The translations under genes were made by a program, and so were the position numbers. The notes under the pieces are model-generated. The model was not told the origin of the DNA, did no database searches, and saw only the letters and a list, made by a program, of their open reading frames with translations. Below, piece by piece: positions 8,177 through 16,847 of a DNA stretch of 64,000 bases; the stretch's first letter is position 1; every line of letters begins with the position of its first letter. The DNA is taken from NCBI RefSeq assembly GCF_005765165.1, contig NZ_VCIW01000002.1:434001-498000 (forward strand), written 5' to 3'. Source of the DNA: Paenibacillus antri. GTDB lineage: Bacteria; Bacillota; Bacilli; Paenibacillales; YIM-B00363.

Positions 8177-8875
8177 GTGCCTGGTTTATTTGCAATGATT
8201 GCGATTTTCATTAAACAGTTAATGCTCTTGGTGTCTTATGTCAAAAACAACGCGTTCCCGCAGCCGCTGTCCGAGGCCGAAGAGGCAAAGCACCTTAAGC
8301 TTATGGCGGAGGGACATCAGGACTCCAGGAATATGTTGATCGAACATAACCTGCGCTTGGTCGCCCATGTGGTGAAGAAGTTCGACAACGCCGGCGATCC
8401 CGAGGATCTCATCTCGATCGGGACGATCGGATTGATCAAGGCGGTGGAAAGCTATTCCGCCGGGAAGGGGACGAAGCTGGCGACGTACGCCGCTCGTTGC
8501 ATAGAGAACGAGATTCTCATGCATATGCGCTCCATGAAAAAGCAAAAGAAGGACGTGTCGCTCCACGACCCGATCGGAACGGATAAAGAGGGCAACGAGA
8601 TTTCGTTGATCGACATTTTGGGGACGGATCCGGATACGGTCGGCGAACAGGTAGAGCTGGAGATCGAGAAGCGGAAAATTTATAAGCATCTCGACGTATT
8701 GGACGAACGGGAGCAGGAAGTCATCAAGGCGCGATTCGGCCTCGAGACCGGCGGGGACGAGCGGACGCAGCGGGAAATCGCCAAGGAGCTCGGCATCAGC
8801 CGTTCCTACGTATCGCGAATCGAGAAGCGGGCGCTCATGAAGCTGTATCATGAGTTCTATAAAGTGAAGAAGTAA
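8177..8875 (+). CDS. sigK: RNA polymerase sporulation sigma factor sigma-K (pro-form)
   Basis: 232 residues from GTG at 8177, with AGGGGGTG 7 nt upstream. The product begins with the hydrophobic pro-sequence typical of pro-sigma-K ([19 protein letters not shown]), followed by the mature start [13 protein letters not shown]. Region 2 ([32 protein letters not shown]) and region 4 ([34 protein letters not shown]) are intact. The gene is continuous, not split by a skin-like element as in B. subtilis. It directs late mother-cell transcription (coat, cortex, lysis) after SpoIVFB cleavage. Confidence 0.95.
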   Translation: MPGLFAMIAIFIKQLMLLVSYVKNNAFPQPLSEAEEAKHLKLMAEGHQDSRNMLIEHNLRLVAHVVKKFDNAGDPEDLISIGTIGLIKAVESYSAGKGTKLATYAARCIENEILMHMRSMKKQKKDVSLHDPIGTDKEGNEISLIDILGTDPDTVGEQVELEIEKRKIYKHLDVLDEREQEVIKARFGLETGGDERTQREIAKELGISRSYVSRIEKRALMKLYHEFYKVKK

Positions 8876-8893
8876 CGACTATCGAACAGTATC

Positions 8894-8934
8894 CGGAACA
8901 AGGCTGCCGAGAAATGATCGGCGGCCTTGTTCCG
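8894..8934 (+). terminator. Strong hairpin after sigK
   Basis: A 17-bp stem (8894-8910 with 8918-8934, one G-T pair) lies 19 nt after the sigK stop. No T-run follows, so it may be a terminator of limited efficiency or an RNA-stabilising structure. It also lies beyond the 3' end of the leftward membrane-protein gene at 8967. Confidence 0.55.
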
Positions 8935-8966
8935 CGATACGGGCACCGCGCAACGCCCTGGGATCC

Positions 8967-9461
8967 TCAGCTCAATAATCCTTTAAGCAACCATCCCAGA
9001 CCAAAACCAATGATACAAAATAAAATCGGCAGCCAAACAGGACCCCATAAGCTCCCGAACAGAATTACATTCGAGGAGTAGATGAGCCCGACGGTCGTAA
9101 AAAAGGCGGACAACACAAAAGGGAGAAAAGCATAGGGAGCACCTCCGCCGCCTGCATCCCTGTAAGCATCCCACAAGGAAAACAGATAGAGGCAGGGGTA
9201 AAACATTAGCCATTGATAATCGGTTTGGCTGATAGCCTTATCGATTTGCCCCCTAAAACTCAACTGAATCGCGGCGTTAAAATTAGACTGCAGGTTAACG
9301 AGAAACTCCAATCCAAGGAACAAAACGGCTTTTACATATTTGCGGTTTAATAGTTGACCGAAGCCCGGCAATGCGATACACCATAACAGAACCTCGACGC
9401 GTTTACTCGTCGTTGGTGCCTCTGTTTTTTGCAAGGGAAGTTCTCTTTCCTCACTTTCCAT
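8967..9461 (-). CDS. Small multi-pass membrane protein of unknown function
   Basis: 164 residues from ATG at 9461; a TTG two codons earlier (9467) is the alternative. The start lies inside the end of the DUF3231 gene (10-nt overlap), implying translational coupling, and no separate ribosome binding site is visible. About four hydrophobic segments follow a charged N-terminus; landmarks are LLWCIALPGFGQLLNRKY, LYLFSLWDAYRDAGGGGAP and a C-terminal PILFCIIGFGLGWLL. The PGFGQ...YxKA opening resembles small conserved Bacillus membrane proteins, but I cannot name a family. Confidence 0.7.
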   Translation of the reverse strand: MESEERELPLQKTEAPTTSKRVEVLLWCIALPGFGQLLNRKYVKAVLFLGLEFLVNLQSNFNAAIQLSFRGQIDKAISQTDYQWLMFYPCLYLFSLWDAYRDAGGGGAPYAFLPFVLSAFFTTVGLIYSSNVILFGSLWGPVWLPILFCIIGFGLGWLLKGLLS

Positions 9462-10455
9462 TCGCAATCAGGTTTCGATTGGGTGCAAGCGGCGGCTGCT
9501 CTAACCATTGATGCTTTGTCATAAGATCAAACCATTCTTTCGTGACCATGAGGTTTCTTAGAATGATTTTCTCGTACTGGGCTGCAAGGTCTATTCGCAT
9601 CGCGGATGCCAGGCCTGTGCCATGATAGGCTTGCGACGCTTGCATTAAAAATCCGATGTGGAACAGCATTAATTTGTCCGAGAAAGGGGACACGGTCGAA
9701 GTTGTTATCTCGGTTTCCCACGACGTAGGAACGGGCAAATGGTCGCCGCGCAAAATGTCGCTAAGCGTTTGAATTTGAGCATTGGAAACTTCCTGCGTCG
9801 ACATAAAAAACTTCCTCACGTCTTCTTGTTGCGTGACTTGGCTAAATGCAATGGAGAGCGTCTTCTCCAGTATTTTCTTTTTCAAATTAAAGGAGAGGGC
9901 GATCATTTCAGTTGCGGCTAAAGGGCGTTTGTCGCCAAAGAAGCCATGTAAAAACGTTTGACCCTGCACGTATTCGGGGGTTTCCCCGGGATAGAAGTAA
10001 GGATCTCTTTGGAACAGTCCCTTTTCCAACAGCAACTCTATGGTTTTGTGGTACATGTTCTTCCCGTCGTTGTCGCACCCGTCATAAAATTCCCGCAGAT
10101 CCTTCCGTACCGAAGCGGAAAGCGACGTGATATGTCCCAACAACCCATGAAGCGTGATGATGTGCAGGTACTGCAAACAGAAGGCGTCCGAAAACAGTCT
10201 TTGAGCCCTTGGATTCAGGTCGGATTCGTTAAATCCGATGGGGATCGGAAACCCTTCTTTCTCCAGAAACGCTGCGATTTGCTGTTTTTGTTTCCCATAT
10301 GTCGTTACCGCTTCGTCAAACAGCGTTTTTATGTTTTCATCTTCTACAATACGTAACATGTATCGATTTACAGCATCAACGGCCGTTCCGTTAATATATT
10401 CGCCCCACAGTGTCCCGATTTCAGCGGAGGTGAGTTTGAAATCCCCTTTGTCCAT
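9451..10455 (-). CDS. DUF3231 family protein (two tandem domains)
   Basis: 334 residues from ATG at 10453-10455, preceded by TGGGGGA; an ATG six codons earlier lacks spacing. The chain holds two similar helical halves of about 165 residues: the first opens LTSAEIGTLWGEYINGTA, the second begins near PLAATEMIALSFNLKKKI. Each carries the PVPTSWE/PIPIGFNESD-like signature that typifies DUF3231. Family members are common in spore formers and several are spore-associated, but no activity is established. Base composition is A/T-richer than the surrounding genes. Confidence 0.85.
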   Translation of the reverse strand: MDKGDFKLTSAEIGTLWGEYINGTAVDAVNRYMLRIVEDENIKTLFDEAVTTYGKQKQQIAAFLEKEGFPIPIGFNESDLNPRAQRLFSDAFCLQYLHIITLHGLLGHITSLSASVRKDLREFYDGCDNDGKNMYHKTIELLLEKGLFQRDPYFYPGETPEYVQGQTFLHGFFGDKRPLAATEMIALSFNLKKKILEKTLSIAFSQVTQQEDVRKFFMSTQEVSNAQIQTLSDILRGDHLPVPTSWETEITTSTVSPFSDKLMLFHIGFLMQASQAYHGTGLASAMRIDLAAQYEKIILRNLMVTKEWFDLMTKHQWLEQPPLAPNRNLIANGK

Positions 10456-10531
10456 AAAGATCCCCCAAAACATTTGTTTGAAATCATTATTTGGTAAACC
10501 CAGTTGTATTATCCATAGCTATGTTTTTATT

Positions 10532-11482
10532 TCAATCGGCCAGTCCGGAATGCTCCTTGCGATACGCGCCGGGCGTCAGGCCGGTCAACGATTTGAACAC
10601 GCGGTGAAAATGGGGCATGCTGTCGAAGCCGCAGCCCTCGGCGATCTCGCCGATTTGCTCGCTCGAATCCCGCAGCAGCTCCTTGGCCCGAACGATTCGC
10701 TTCGCGTTCAAGTAGTCGGTCACGTTCATGCCGGTCAGCCGCTTGAACACGCGGGAGAAGTGGGCCGGGGAGACGTTCGCCCGGCGGGACAGCTCGGACA
10801 AGCCGGACGCGGAGCCCGGCCGCAGGTCCAGCTCCCGCAGGACGGCATCCATCCACGGCGGAGCGATGCGGAGGTCCGGCCCGCCGTCGCTTCGGCCTTC
10901 GGCCGGCGCCAAGCGGTTCAGCCGGAGCAGCAGCTCGCGCAGCAGCAAGCGGACGGCCTCGCGGTAGCCGAGCCGCCGACCTTCCAGCTCCTCGTGGATC
11001 CGCCCGAGCATTCGCTCCGCGTCGTCTCTTGCGTCGGCTGCGAGCTCGAGCTTGTATCGCTTCCGCTTCCGGGCCGACTCGAAGCACCGCAGCGGACGGT
11101 ATCCGTCCTCTTCCGACGGTGCCTCGGCGGCGAGAGCCGGCGCGAAGAACAGGGCGGTGGAGACGATCGGGTCCGCCTCGTCCGGGAACGACCGGTGAAT
11201 CGTGTTCCCGGGGATGACGAACAAGTCGCCGGCGGTCTTCTCATAGAACGTCTCGTCGATAAAGAACGTGCCTCGTCCCTGATGAACGTAGACAAGCTCG
11301 TAGCGGTCGTGCAGATGGTCCGGAAGCTCGTTCTCCGGTTTCTTAAGGCCTTGGAACACGATGTCGACGGGGAAGAGCGGGTCGCCGAAGAACGGCTTAC
11401 GGTACGGCTTCAGGTTCGCTCGGCTCCTTTCGGGGGAATGGGATGTGCTACTTTGAGATGAAGATATCAAAATAAGGTACAT
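10532..11482 (-). CDS. AraC family transcriptional regulator with N-terminal cupin domain
   Basis: Up to 316 residues. An AraC-type cupin occupies roughly 40-140 (HDRYELVYVHQGRGTFFID, AGDLFVIPGNTIHRSFP) and a double HTH the last 100 (LSELSRRANVSPAHFSRVFKRL, then IGEIAEGCGFDSMPHFHRVFK). The start is uncertain: ATG at 11482 has no ribosome binding site, while GAAAGGAG (complement of 11423-11430) precedes a possible CTG start at 11411-11413 and would give a product about 23 residues shorter. It diverges from the aldo/keto reductase/dehydrogenase pair at 11574, which it probably controls in response to a sugar. Confidence 0.88.
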   Translation of the reverse strand: MYLILISSSQSSTSHSPERSRANLKPYRKPFFGDPLFPVDIVFQGLKKPENELPDHLHDRYELVYVHQGRGTFFIDETFYEKTAGDLFVIPGNTIHRSFPDEADPIVSTALFFAPALAAEAPSEEDGYRPLRCFESARKRKRYKLELAADARDDAERMLGRIHEELEGRRLGYREAVRLLLRELLLRLNRLAPAEGRSDGGPDLRIAPPWMDAVLRELDLRPGSASGLSELSRRANVSPAHFSRVFKRLTGMNVTDYLNAKRIVRAKELLRDSSEQIGEIAEGCGFDSMPHFHRVFKSLTGLTPGAYRKEHSGLAD

Positions 11483-11573
11483 TTTCGCAATATGCCATTA
11501 TTCCCTTGCCGATTTTGAGCGGATACAATGGGGAGTAGACTTGAGTATTTCATCCGAACGGAGGGATGTTGTC

Positions 11574-12545
11574 ATGCAATACCGCCGATTGGGCCGCACC
11601 GGCCTCGACGTATCGGTCCTGAGCTTCGGCGCCTCGTCGCTCGGGTCGGTGTTCCGCGAGACGGACGACCGCGACGGCATTCGCGCCGTCCATGCCGCCG
11701 TCGACGCGGGCATCAACTATATCGACGTATCGCCTTATTACGGACTGACGAAGGCGGAGACGGTGTTGGGCCGGGCGATCCGGGAGCTGCCGCGGGATAA
11801 GTTCTATTTGTCGACGAAGGCGGGACGCTACGGGGTGGACGACTTCGACTTCAGCGCAGGCCGCATCGTAAGCAGCCTTGAGGAGAGCCTTGCGCGATTG
11901 CATACGGACTACGTTGATATATTATTTTTGCACGACATCGAATTCGTGCCGGCCGACATCATTTTGGAAGAGGCGATCCCGACGCTGCGCCGGCTCAAGG
12001 AGCAGGGGAAGATTCGTTTCGGCGGCATCTGCGGACTGCCGCTCGAGCTGTTCGAGAAGCTGCTGCCGCGCGCGGACGTCGACGTCGACGCGATCATCTC
12101 GTATTGCCATTACTCGCTGAACGATGCTTCGCTGCTCGAGCTGCTGCCGTTGATCGCCTCGAAGGACGCGGGTCTCGTCAACGCGTCGCCTCTGTCCATG
12201 GGGCTGCTCGGCACGCGGGGGACGCCGGCGTGGCATCCCGCCAGCCCGGAGCTGAAGGCGGCCTGCAAACGGGCGGCGGAGTTTTGCGCCGCGCAGGGAG
12301 CGGACATCGCGAAGCTGGCGGTGCAGTTTTCCACCGCGAACCCTGCGATTCCGACGACGCTCGTCAGCACGGCGAATCCGGACAATATCGTCAAGAACGC
12401 GGCGTGGACGGACGAGCCGATCGACGAAGCGCTGCTCGCGCAGGTCTTGGACTTGCTCGAGCCGGTCCGCGGGGAATCGTGGGTCAGCGGACGTCCGGAA
12501 TATAACGAACGGATTCATCGGAAGGAAGGGGCGGGGAACGAATGA
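11574..12545 (+). CDS. Aldo/keto reductase (L-galactose/L-fucose dehydrogenase-like)
   Basis: 323 residues from ATG at 11574, with GGAGGG 8 nt upstream; a longer frame from 11541 is less likely. AKR features: RRLGRTGLDVSVLSFG at the start, GINYIDVSPYYG with the catalytic Tyr, STKAGRYG with the catalytic Lys, and SLARLHTDYVDILFLHDIE. The last stretch and the overall form resemble D-threo-aldose 1-dehydrogenase and plant L-galactose dehydrogenase, which oxidise L-fucose or L-galactose to the lactone. The next gene overlaps by ATGA. Substrate is an inference supported by the GH95 fucosidase in the same window. Confidence 0.82.
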   Translation: MQYRRLGRTGLDVSVLSFGASSLGSVFRETDDRDGIRAVHAAVDAGINYIDVSPYYGLTKAETVLGRAIRELPRDKFYLSTKAGRYGVDDFDFSAGRIVSSLEESLARLHTDYVDILFLHDIEFVPADIILEEAIPTLRRLKEQGKIRFGGICGLPLELFEKLLPRADVDVDAIISYCHYSLNDASLLELLPLIASKDAGLVNASPLSMGLLGTRGTPAWHPASPELKAACKRAAEFCAAQGADIAKLAVQFSTANPAIPTTLVSTANPDNIVKNAAWTDEPIDEALLAQVLDLLEPVRGESWVSGRPEYNERIHRKEGAGNE

Positions 12546-13561
12546 AAGGCATCGTATGCGATCAAGTAGGCCGGCTTGTCTTCCGGGACGACTTGCCGGA
12601 GCCCGAACGACGGGCGGGCGAGGCGGTCGTCCGGATCCGGCGCGTCGGCATTTGCGGAACGGACTATCATGCGTTCCGCGGCCGTCAGCCGTTCTTCTCG
12701 TATCCGCGCATTCTCGGCCACGAGCTGGCGGGCGTCGTCGAATCGATCGACGACGGCGGCGCGAGCGGATTGACGCCGGGGGACCAGGTCGGGGTAATCC
12801 CCTACCTGCATTGCGGCGAATGCATCGCCTGCCGGAGAGGCAAGACGAACTGCTGTACGTCGATGCGGGTGCTCGGCGTCCACGTCGACGGCGGGATGCG
12901 CGAGCGGATCGCGGTCCCCGCGTCGCATCTGATTCGGACGAACGGGCTGTCGTTCGATGCGGCGGCCATGATCGAGCCGCTCGCGATCGGGGCGCATGCC
13001 GTGCGCCGCTCCGGACTGAGCCGCGGGGAGACGGCGCTCGTCATCGGCGGCGGGCCGATCGGGCTAGGCGTCATGGCGTTCGCGAAATACGCCGGCGCGA
13101 CGGTGATCGCGATGGACGTCAACGAGGAGCGTCTGGCGTTCGGCCGCGATTGGGCGAAGGCGGACGCGACGTTGACCGCGGGGGACGGGGCGGCGGAGCG
13201 GCTGCTCGCGCTCACCGGCGGCGACGGACCGACGGTCGTTCTCGACGCGACGGGCAACGCGGCGTCGATGGAGAGCGCGTTCGGGTACGTCGCGCACGGC
13301 GGAACGCTCGTGTTCGTCGGGCTCGTCAAGGACGATCTCGCGTTCAGCGATCCCGAATTCCATAAGCGCGAGCTGACGCTCCTTGCGAGCCGGAACGCGA
13401 CGCGGGACGACTTCGCCCGGGTCGTCGAAGCCGTCGAAGCGGGGGATGTCGACATCGAGCGGTTCATTACGCATCGCGCCGCGTTCGGCGAGACGATCGA
13501 ACGGTTCGACGAGTGGCTGCGGCCGGAGTCGAAGGTCGTGAAGGCGGTCTTGGAGCTATAG
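12542..13561 (+). CDS. Zinc-dependent alcohol dehydrogenase (sorbitol/L-galactonate dehydrogenase-like)
   Basis: 339 residues, medium-chain dehydrogenase. Catalytic zinc site residues appear in RVGICGTDYHAFRG and LGHELAGVVE; the structural zinc cysteines are in HCGECIACRRGKTNCC; the Rossmann motif is VIGGGPIGLGV. The start overlaps the aldo/keto reductase stop as ATGA, so the pair is a co-translated unit that could oxidise a deoxysugar or its aldonate in two steps. L-galactonate-5-dehydrogenase or 2-keto-3-deoxy-L-fuconate dehydrogenase-like roles are possible; the sequence alone does not decide. Confidence 0.85.
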   Translation: MKGIVCDQVGRLVFRDDLPEPERRAGEAVVRIRRVGICGTDYHAFRGRQPFFSYPRILGHELAGVVESIDDGGASGLTPGDQVGVIPYLHCGECIACRRGKTNCCTSMRVLGVHVDGGMRERIAVPASHLIRTNGLSFDAAAMIEPLAIGAHAVRRSGLSRGETALVIGGGPIGLGVMAFAKYAGATVIAMDVNEERLAFGRDWAKADATLTAGDGAAERLLALTGGDGPTVVLDATGNAASMESAFGYVAHGGTLVFVGLVKDDLAFSDPEFHKRELTLLASRNATRDDFARVVEAVEAGDVDIERFITHRAAFGETIERFDEWLRPESKVVKAVLEL

Positions 13562-13637
13562 CCGGGCAGAGATCGGCTGGGGGAACTACCCGCATGAATG
13601 CAGGCGAGCGCAACAGGGCGGCACGGGTACGCACGAA

Positions 13638-13954
13638 GGGGCCGTCCCATAAGTGGGTAAAATCCACTAACGGGCAGCCATCCCCCTATGAAAAACTTGA
13701 AAACGGTCGGTCAGGATTGGTCTATTCCTGACCGACCGTTTTTACTTTTTGGCTTATTGCTGTTCGCTTAAGGAGGTTATGGGCGAGTGAAAGCCGCCCG
13801 ACCTCTTTGCTGTTCCAATTGGGTGTAATGACGACAGGCGGCTCATTCGGTTATACAGAAGCGCGAGCCGGAACCCGTACCCCCTCCCGCTAAGAGCATG
13901 ATTGTAAAAAGAAGGAGCCGCCCCTTAGTCATTTTACGACTTTTGGGACAGCCC
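13638..13954. repeat. 317-bp element with imperfect terminal inverted repeats (MITE or IS remnant)
   Basis: The left end (13638-13679) and the reverse complement of the right end (13912-13954) align over about 42 bp: both start GGGGC(C/T)GTCCCA(T/A)AAGT, share GTAAAAT and end ACTAA(C/G)GGGC(A/G)GC. Each end also holds its own small hairpin around GTAAAAT (AGTGG/CCACT on the left, AGTC/GACT on the right). The interior has no open frame resembling a transposase but carries a terminator. No target duplication is evident. The 13562-13958 gap holds nothing else recognisable. Confidence 0.7.
13701..13743 (+). terminator. Strong terminator inside the inverted-repeat element
   Basis: A 16-bp perfect stem (13701-13716 with 13726-13741) is followed by a T-run (13739-13743, then TTACTTTTT). 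It would end transcription from the aldo/keto reductase/dehydrogenase pair and is mirrored for leftward transcripts of the response regulator gene. Confidence 0.8.
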
Positions 13955-13958
13955 CCGT

Positions 13959-14741
13959 TTACTCTTGCGCGCGCGAGCTTTGGAACTCCTTCGGGGTCAT
14001 GCCCGCCGCCTGCTTGAAGACGCGGCTGAAGTAAAATTGATCGGGATACCCGACGCGCTCCCCGACTTCCTTGACGCTGAGCGACCGATGCTGCGAGAGC
14101 AAATATTTCGCTTCGTTGATCCGCAGCGACATGAGGTACCGGGAAGGCGGCTCGCCGGTATGCTTGACGAAGATTTTGCTTAAATACGACGCGTTGAAAT
14201 TGAAATGCCGGGCGATCTGCTCGAGGCTAAGCTCCTTGTTGAAGTGTTCGCGCATGTAGTCGCACACCGCCCGCACGATGTCGTCCGGACCGTCGCCCGC
14301 GGCGCGCGGCAGCGCGCGAAGCGAACCGCCCTCCGCCTCGCGCTGCCCTTCGATCGCCGTCTTCAGCCGGAGCAGCACGGCGGACAAGTCTTTCGCGGAC
14401 GTAGGCTTCAGCAAGTATTCGCTGACGTTGTAACGCAACGCCTCCCGGGCGTACTCGAAGTCCGCATAACCGGTCGCGATGACCTTCCGGACCCGCGGAT
14501 GATACAGATGCAGCGACTTGATCAGCTCGATCCCGTCCATGATCGGCATGCGAATGTCGGTGACGACGAGGTCCGGCTGCCAACGCTCGACGGCCTCCAA
14601 CGCTTCTTTCCCGTCCTGCGCGGCGGCGACGACGCCGATGGACGCGTCGACGCCCTCGATCTTCCGGACGAGGCTGCCGCGGATCAGCTCTTCGTCCTCC
14701 GCGACCACGACCGTAACGGCATATCTGCGTTCCGTGCTCAT
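13959..14741 (-). CDS. Two-component response regulator, AraC type (YesN-like)
   Basis: 260 residues from ATG at 14739-14741, preceded by GGAAGGAGG. The receiver domain has the acidic pair in VVVAEDEEL, the phospho-acceptor Asp in DLVVTDIRMPIMDG and Lys in YLLKPTS. The C-terminal AraC double HTH includes LEQIARHFNFNASYLSKIF and VKEVGERVGYPDQFYFSRVFK. The partner kinase gene lies 29 nt upstream on the same strand. The pair diverges from the sugar transporter at 16848-20035, its likely target. Confidence 0.93.
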   Translation of the reverse strand: MSTERRYAVTVVVAEDEELIRGSLVRKIEGVDASIGVVAAAQDGKEALEAVERWQPDLVVTDIRMPIMDGIELIKSLHLYHPRVRKVIATGYADFEYAREALRYNVSEYLLKPTSAKDLSAVLLRLKTAIEGQREAEGGSLRALPRAAGDGPDDIVRAVCDYMREHFNKELSLEQIARHFNFNASYLSKIFVKHTGEPPSRYLMSLRINEAKYLLSQHRSLSVKEVGERVGYPDQFYFSRVFKQAAGMTPKEFQSSRAQE

Positions 14742-14770
14742 GCCAACGCACCTCCTTCCGCTCGCTTCGT

Positions 14771-16621
14771 TCAAGTCAAGTTCCGGAAGCTGCCGCCGAG
14801 CGCGACGACGGCGCCGCCGTCCGGCGCGTTCCGAACGTCGAATACCATATCCTTCCCGTAGGTCAGCTTCAGGCGGATGTAGATGTTCAAGAGCCCCATC
14901 CCGCCGAGCTTAAGCGCGGGAATGACGCCCGTCTCGTCGACCTCCCGGATGCGCTCCCGCAAGGCGGCGAGACTGTCCGCCGCGAAGCCGGGACCGTTGT
15001 CGGACACTTCGAGGCGCCAACGGTTCCCGTCCGCGATACCCGTCACGACGATGCGCCACGGCGGTTCGCCGCGGGTCGCGAATTTGAGCGCGTTTTCCAC
15101 GAGGGGCTGGACGATCAGCTTCGGAATTTCGAGCGGCAGCAGCCGCGCGTCGACATCGAACCGGAAATCCAACTTGCTGCCGTGTCGAATCCGATTGATC
15201 TCGAGATATTTCTCCGTATGCACGATCTCTTCCTCCAACGATACGGCGGAGGCGTCGGAAGAGAAATATCGAAGGAACTTGGACATGTTTTCCGTCATGT
15301 CCATAATCTGCTCGGACATGCCTTCCTCCGCCATCGCGTGAATCGTGGCAAGCGTGTTGTACAGAAAATGCGGGTTCATCTGCGATTGCAGCGCGACGAG
15401 CTTCGCCTGCAGCTCCTGCGATTGAGAAAGCAGCAGTTCGTCCATCGAATGCTTCAACCGATCGTTCATCTGAACGAACGCTTCGTGCAGCTGATCGATC
15501 TCGATGACGCCGCTTCGAAGCCGGCTAGACCCGATCCGGCCGGAGCCCAGATCCTGCAGGCTCATGTTGCGGATCGTCCGATGGATCTTCAGGATCGGGT
15601 GCGTGATCCGGTTCGCGGCCGCGTACGACAACAGGATCGCGAACAGCAGGATGCCGATGCCGACGAATACGGTGCGGGCGGCGAAGACGGAGACGGGGGC
15701 CAGCAGCTTCGACTCGGAGACGACGATCGCCGTGCTCCAGCCGGTGAAGCCCGAACGGTGCACGGAGATGAGCTCCCGATCGCCGGTGGCGGGATCGACG
15801 AACGGCCGGAAGCCTTCGCCGACCGGCGCCGCGGCCACGGCCGCGAGGTAGGCGAAGTCGGCGCTCGACGCCCGCAGCGGATACACGATGTCGCCCGCAG
15901 CATTGTAAATGACGACGCGGGCGCCGTACGGATTCGTCTCCGCGAAGTCGATGACGCTGTCGAAGATGCGGTTGAAATATTGCTTCACCTCGACGATGCC
16001 CATGGGCGTGTTGTAGCTGCCGTAGAACAAGCGGTATAACGAGACGGAATACTGCATCTCCCGCGAGGAGATGAAGCGCGACATCGGTTCGTCCAGCACG
16101 GGAAGCGAAATGTACTTGCCGCCCGTCTCGGCGAGGACCGCGTCGTACCAAGGCATCTCCTCGGGCCGGTAGCTCTGTTCGCCGTTGTCGAAGCCGTTGC
16201 CGTACACCTTCCCTTCGAAGTCGTATAGGTAGAGCTGTTCGACAGGCCGCGACGGCCCGATCGCCGCGGTCAAGATGTCCGCGAGTTCCTTCGCCGCCTT
16301 CACGGCGTTCGCGGCCGCTTGGGCGTCCGTCTCCCGCTGCTTCGCATTGCCGAGGTACTCCTGAAACCGGTTCTTCACCAGATTGGAGTACAAGACGTTC
16401 AGCGACACGTCGTTCATCTTGCCGAGCTCGGAGTCGATGCGCTCCTGCATCGACCGGCCCATGCCCTCGAGCGAGTCCTCCGCGTTGGAGCGGATGCGGT
16501 CGGACGCCCAAAGATAAAACCAAACCACCAAGATCGTAAAGACGATAACGATAATCAGCGTGTAGGTCGAGAAGAGGATCGTTTGGATATTGCCTGATGT
16601 CTTGACGATACGCTCGCGCAT
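14771..16621 (-). CDS. Sensor histidine kinase (YesM-like, HisK_5 type)
   Basis: 616 residues from ATG at 16619-16621, with GGAGG 5 nt upstream; an ATG at 16705 lacks a ribosome binding site. Two membrane helices (about residues 12-38 and 308-330) flank a long extracellular sensor domain. HAMP follows, then the dimerisation/phospho-acceptor region with LQSQMNPHFLYNTL (the His is the expected phosphorylation site) and the ATPase N-box LVENALKFA, DNGPGF and GGMGLLNI. This architecture is shared by sugar-sensing YesM-type kinases. It pairs with the regulator at 13959-14741. Confidence 0.93.
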   Translation of the reverse strand: MRERIVKTSGNIQTILFSTYTLIIVIVFTILVVWFYLWASDRIRSNAEDSLEGMGRSMQERIDSELGKMNDVSLNVLYSNLVKNRFQEYLGNAKQRETDAQAAANAVKAAKELADILTAAIGPSRPVEQLYLYDFEGKVYGNGFDNGEQSYRPEEMPWYDAVLAETGGKYISLPVLDEPMSRFISSREMQYSVSLYRLFYGSYNTPMGIVEVKQYFNRIFDSVIDFAETNPYGARVVIYNAAGDIVYPLRASSADFAYLAAVAAAPVGEGFRPFVDPATGDRELISVHRSGFTGWSTAIVVSESKLLAPVSVFAARTVFVGIGILLFAILLSYAAANRITHPILKIHRTIRNMSLQDLGSGRIGSSRLRSGVIEIDQLHEAFVQMNDRLKHSMDELLLSQSQELQAKLVALQSQMNPHFLYNTLATIHAMAEEGMSEQIMDMTENMSKFLRYFSSDASAVSLEEEIVHTEKYLEINRIRHGSKLDFRFDVDARLLPLEIPKLIVQPLVENALKFATRGEPPWRIVVTGIADGNRWRLEVSDNGPGFAADSLAALRERIREVDETGVIPALKLGGMGLLNIYIRLKLTYGKDMVFDVRNAPDGGAVVALGGSFRNLT

Positions 16622-16768
16622 GCGGTCCTCCGACAAGCCGGTGTACGGTTTTTCTCCATTCTCCGCCGCCTGCGGTCGTTTGTCAAAAGATTTTTGAAAG
16701 CGCATACTGGTAAAATAAATACAAATAACGAGTCCTGTTAGTCCATGGCGAGAGGGGAAGGCGCACGA

Positions 16769-16803
16769 TATAATGTGTTCAAATCCGACAATGAAAGCGG
16801 ATT
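16769..16803 (+). promoter_or_regulatory. -10 box and inverted repeat ahead of the sugar-binding lipoprotein gene
   Basis: A perfect TATAAT (16769-16774) has no good -35 partner at 16-18 bp, as expected for an activator-dependent promoter. Just downstream is the inverted repeat AATCCG-N10-CGGATT (16782-16803), which could be an operator for the neighbouring AraC-type proteins or another regulator. The 16622-16847 gap also carries the promoter of the divergent kinase gene, not resolved by eye. Confidence 0.4.
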
Positions 16804-16847
16804 CATAAAATGCAAACTCGAATCCAAAGTCAAGGGGAGCGATGACG

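Noticed and set aside
13741-13910. A transposase gene inside the inverted-repeat element
   Set aside because: No open frame of useful length or DDE-type motif exists in the interior, so only a non-autonomous element is claimed.
16706-16847. A third TTCAA-box array before the sugar-binding lipoprotein at 16848
   Set aside because: Only TTCAA at 16778 and TTCAT at 16802 occur, 24 bp apart, without the 21/32/21 layout.
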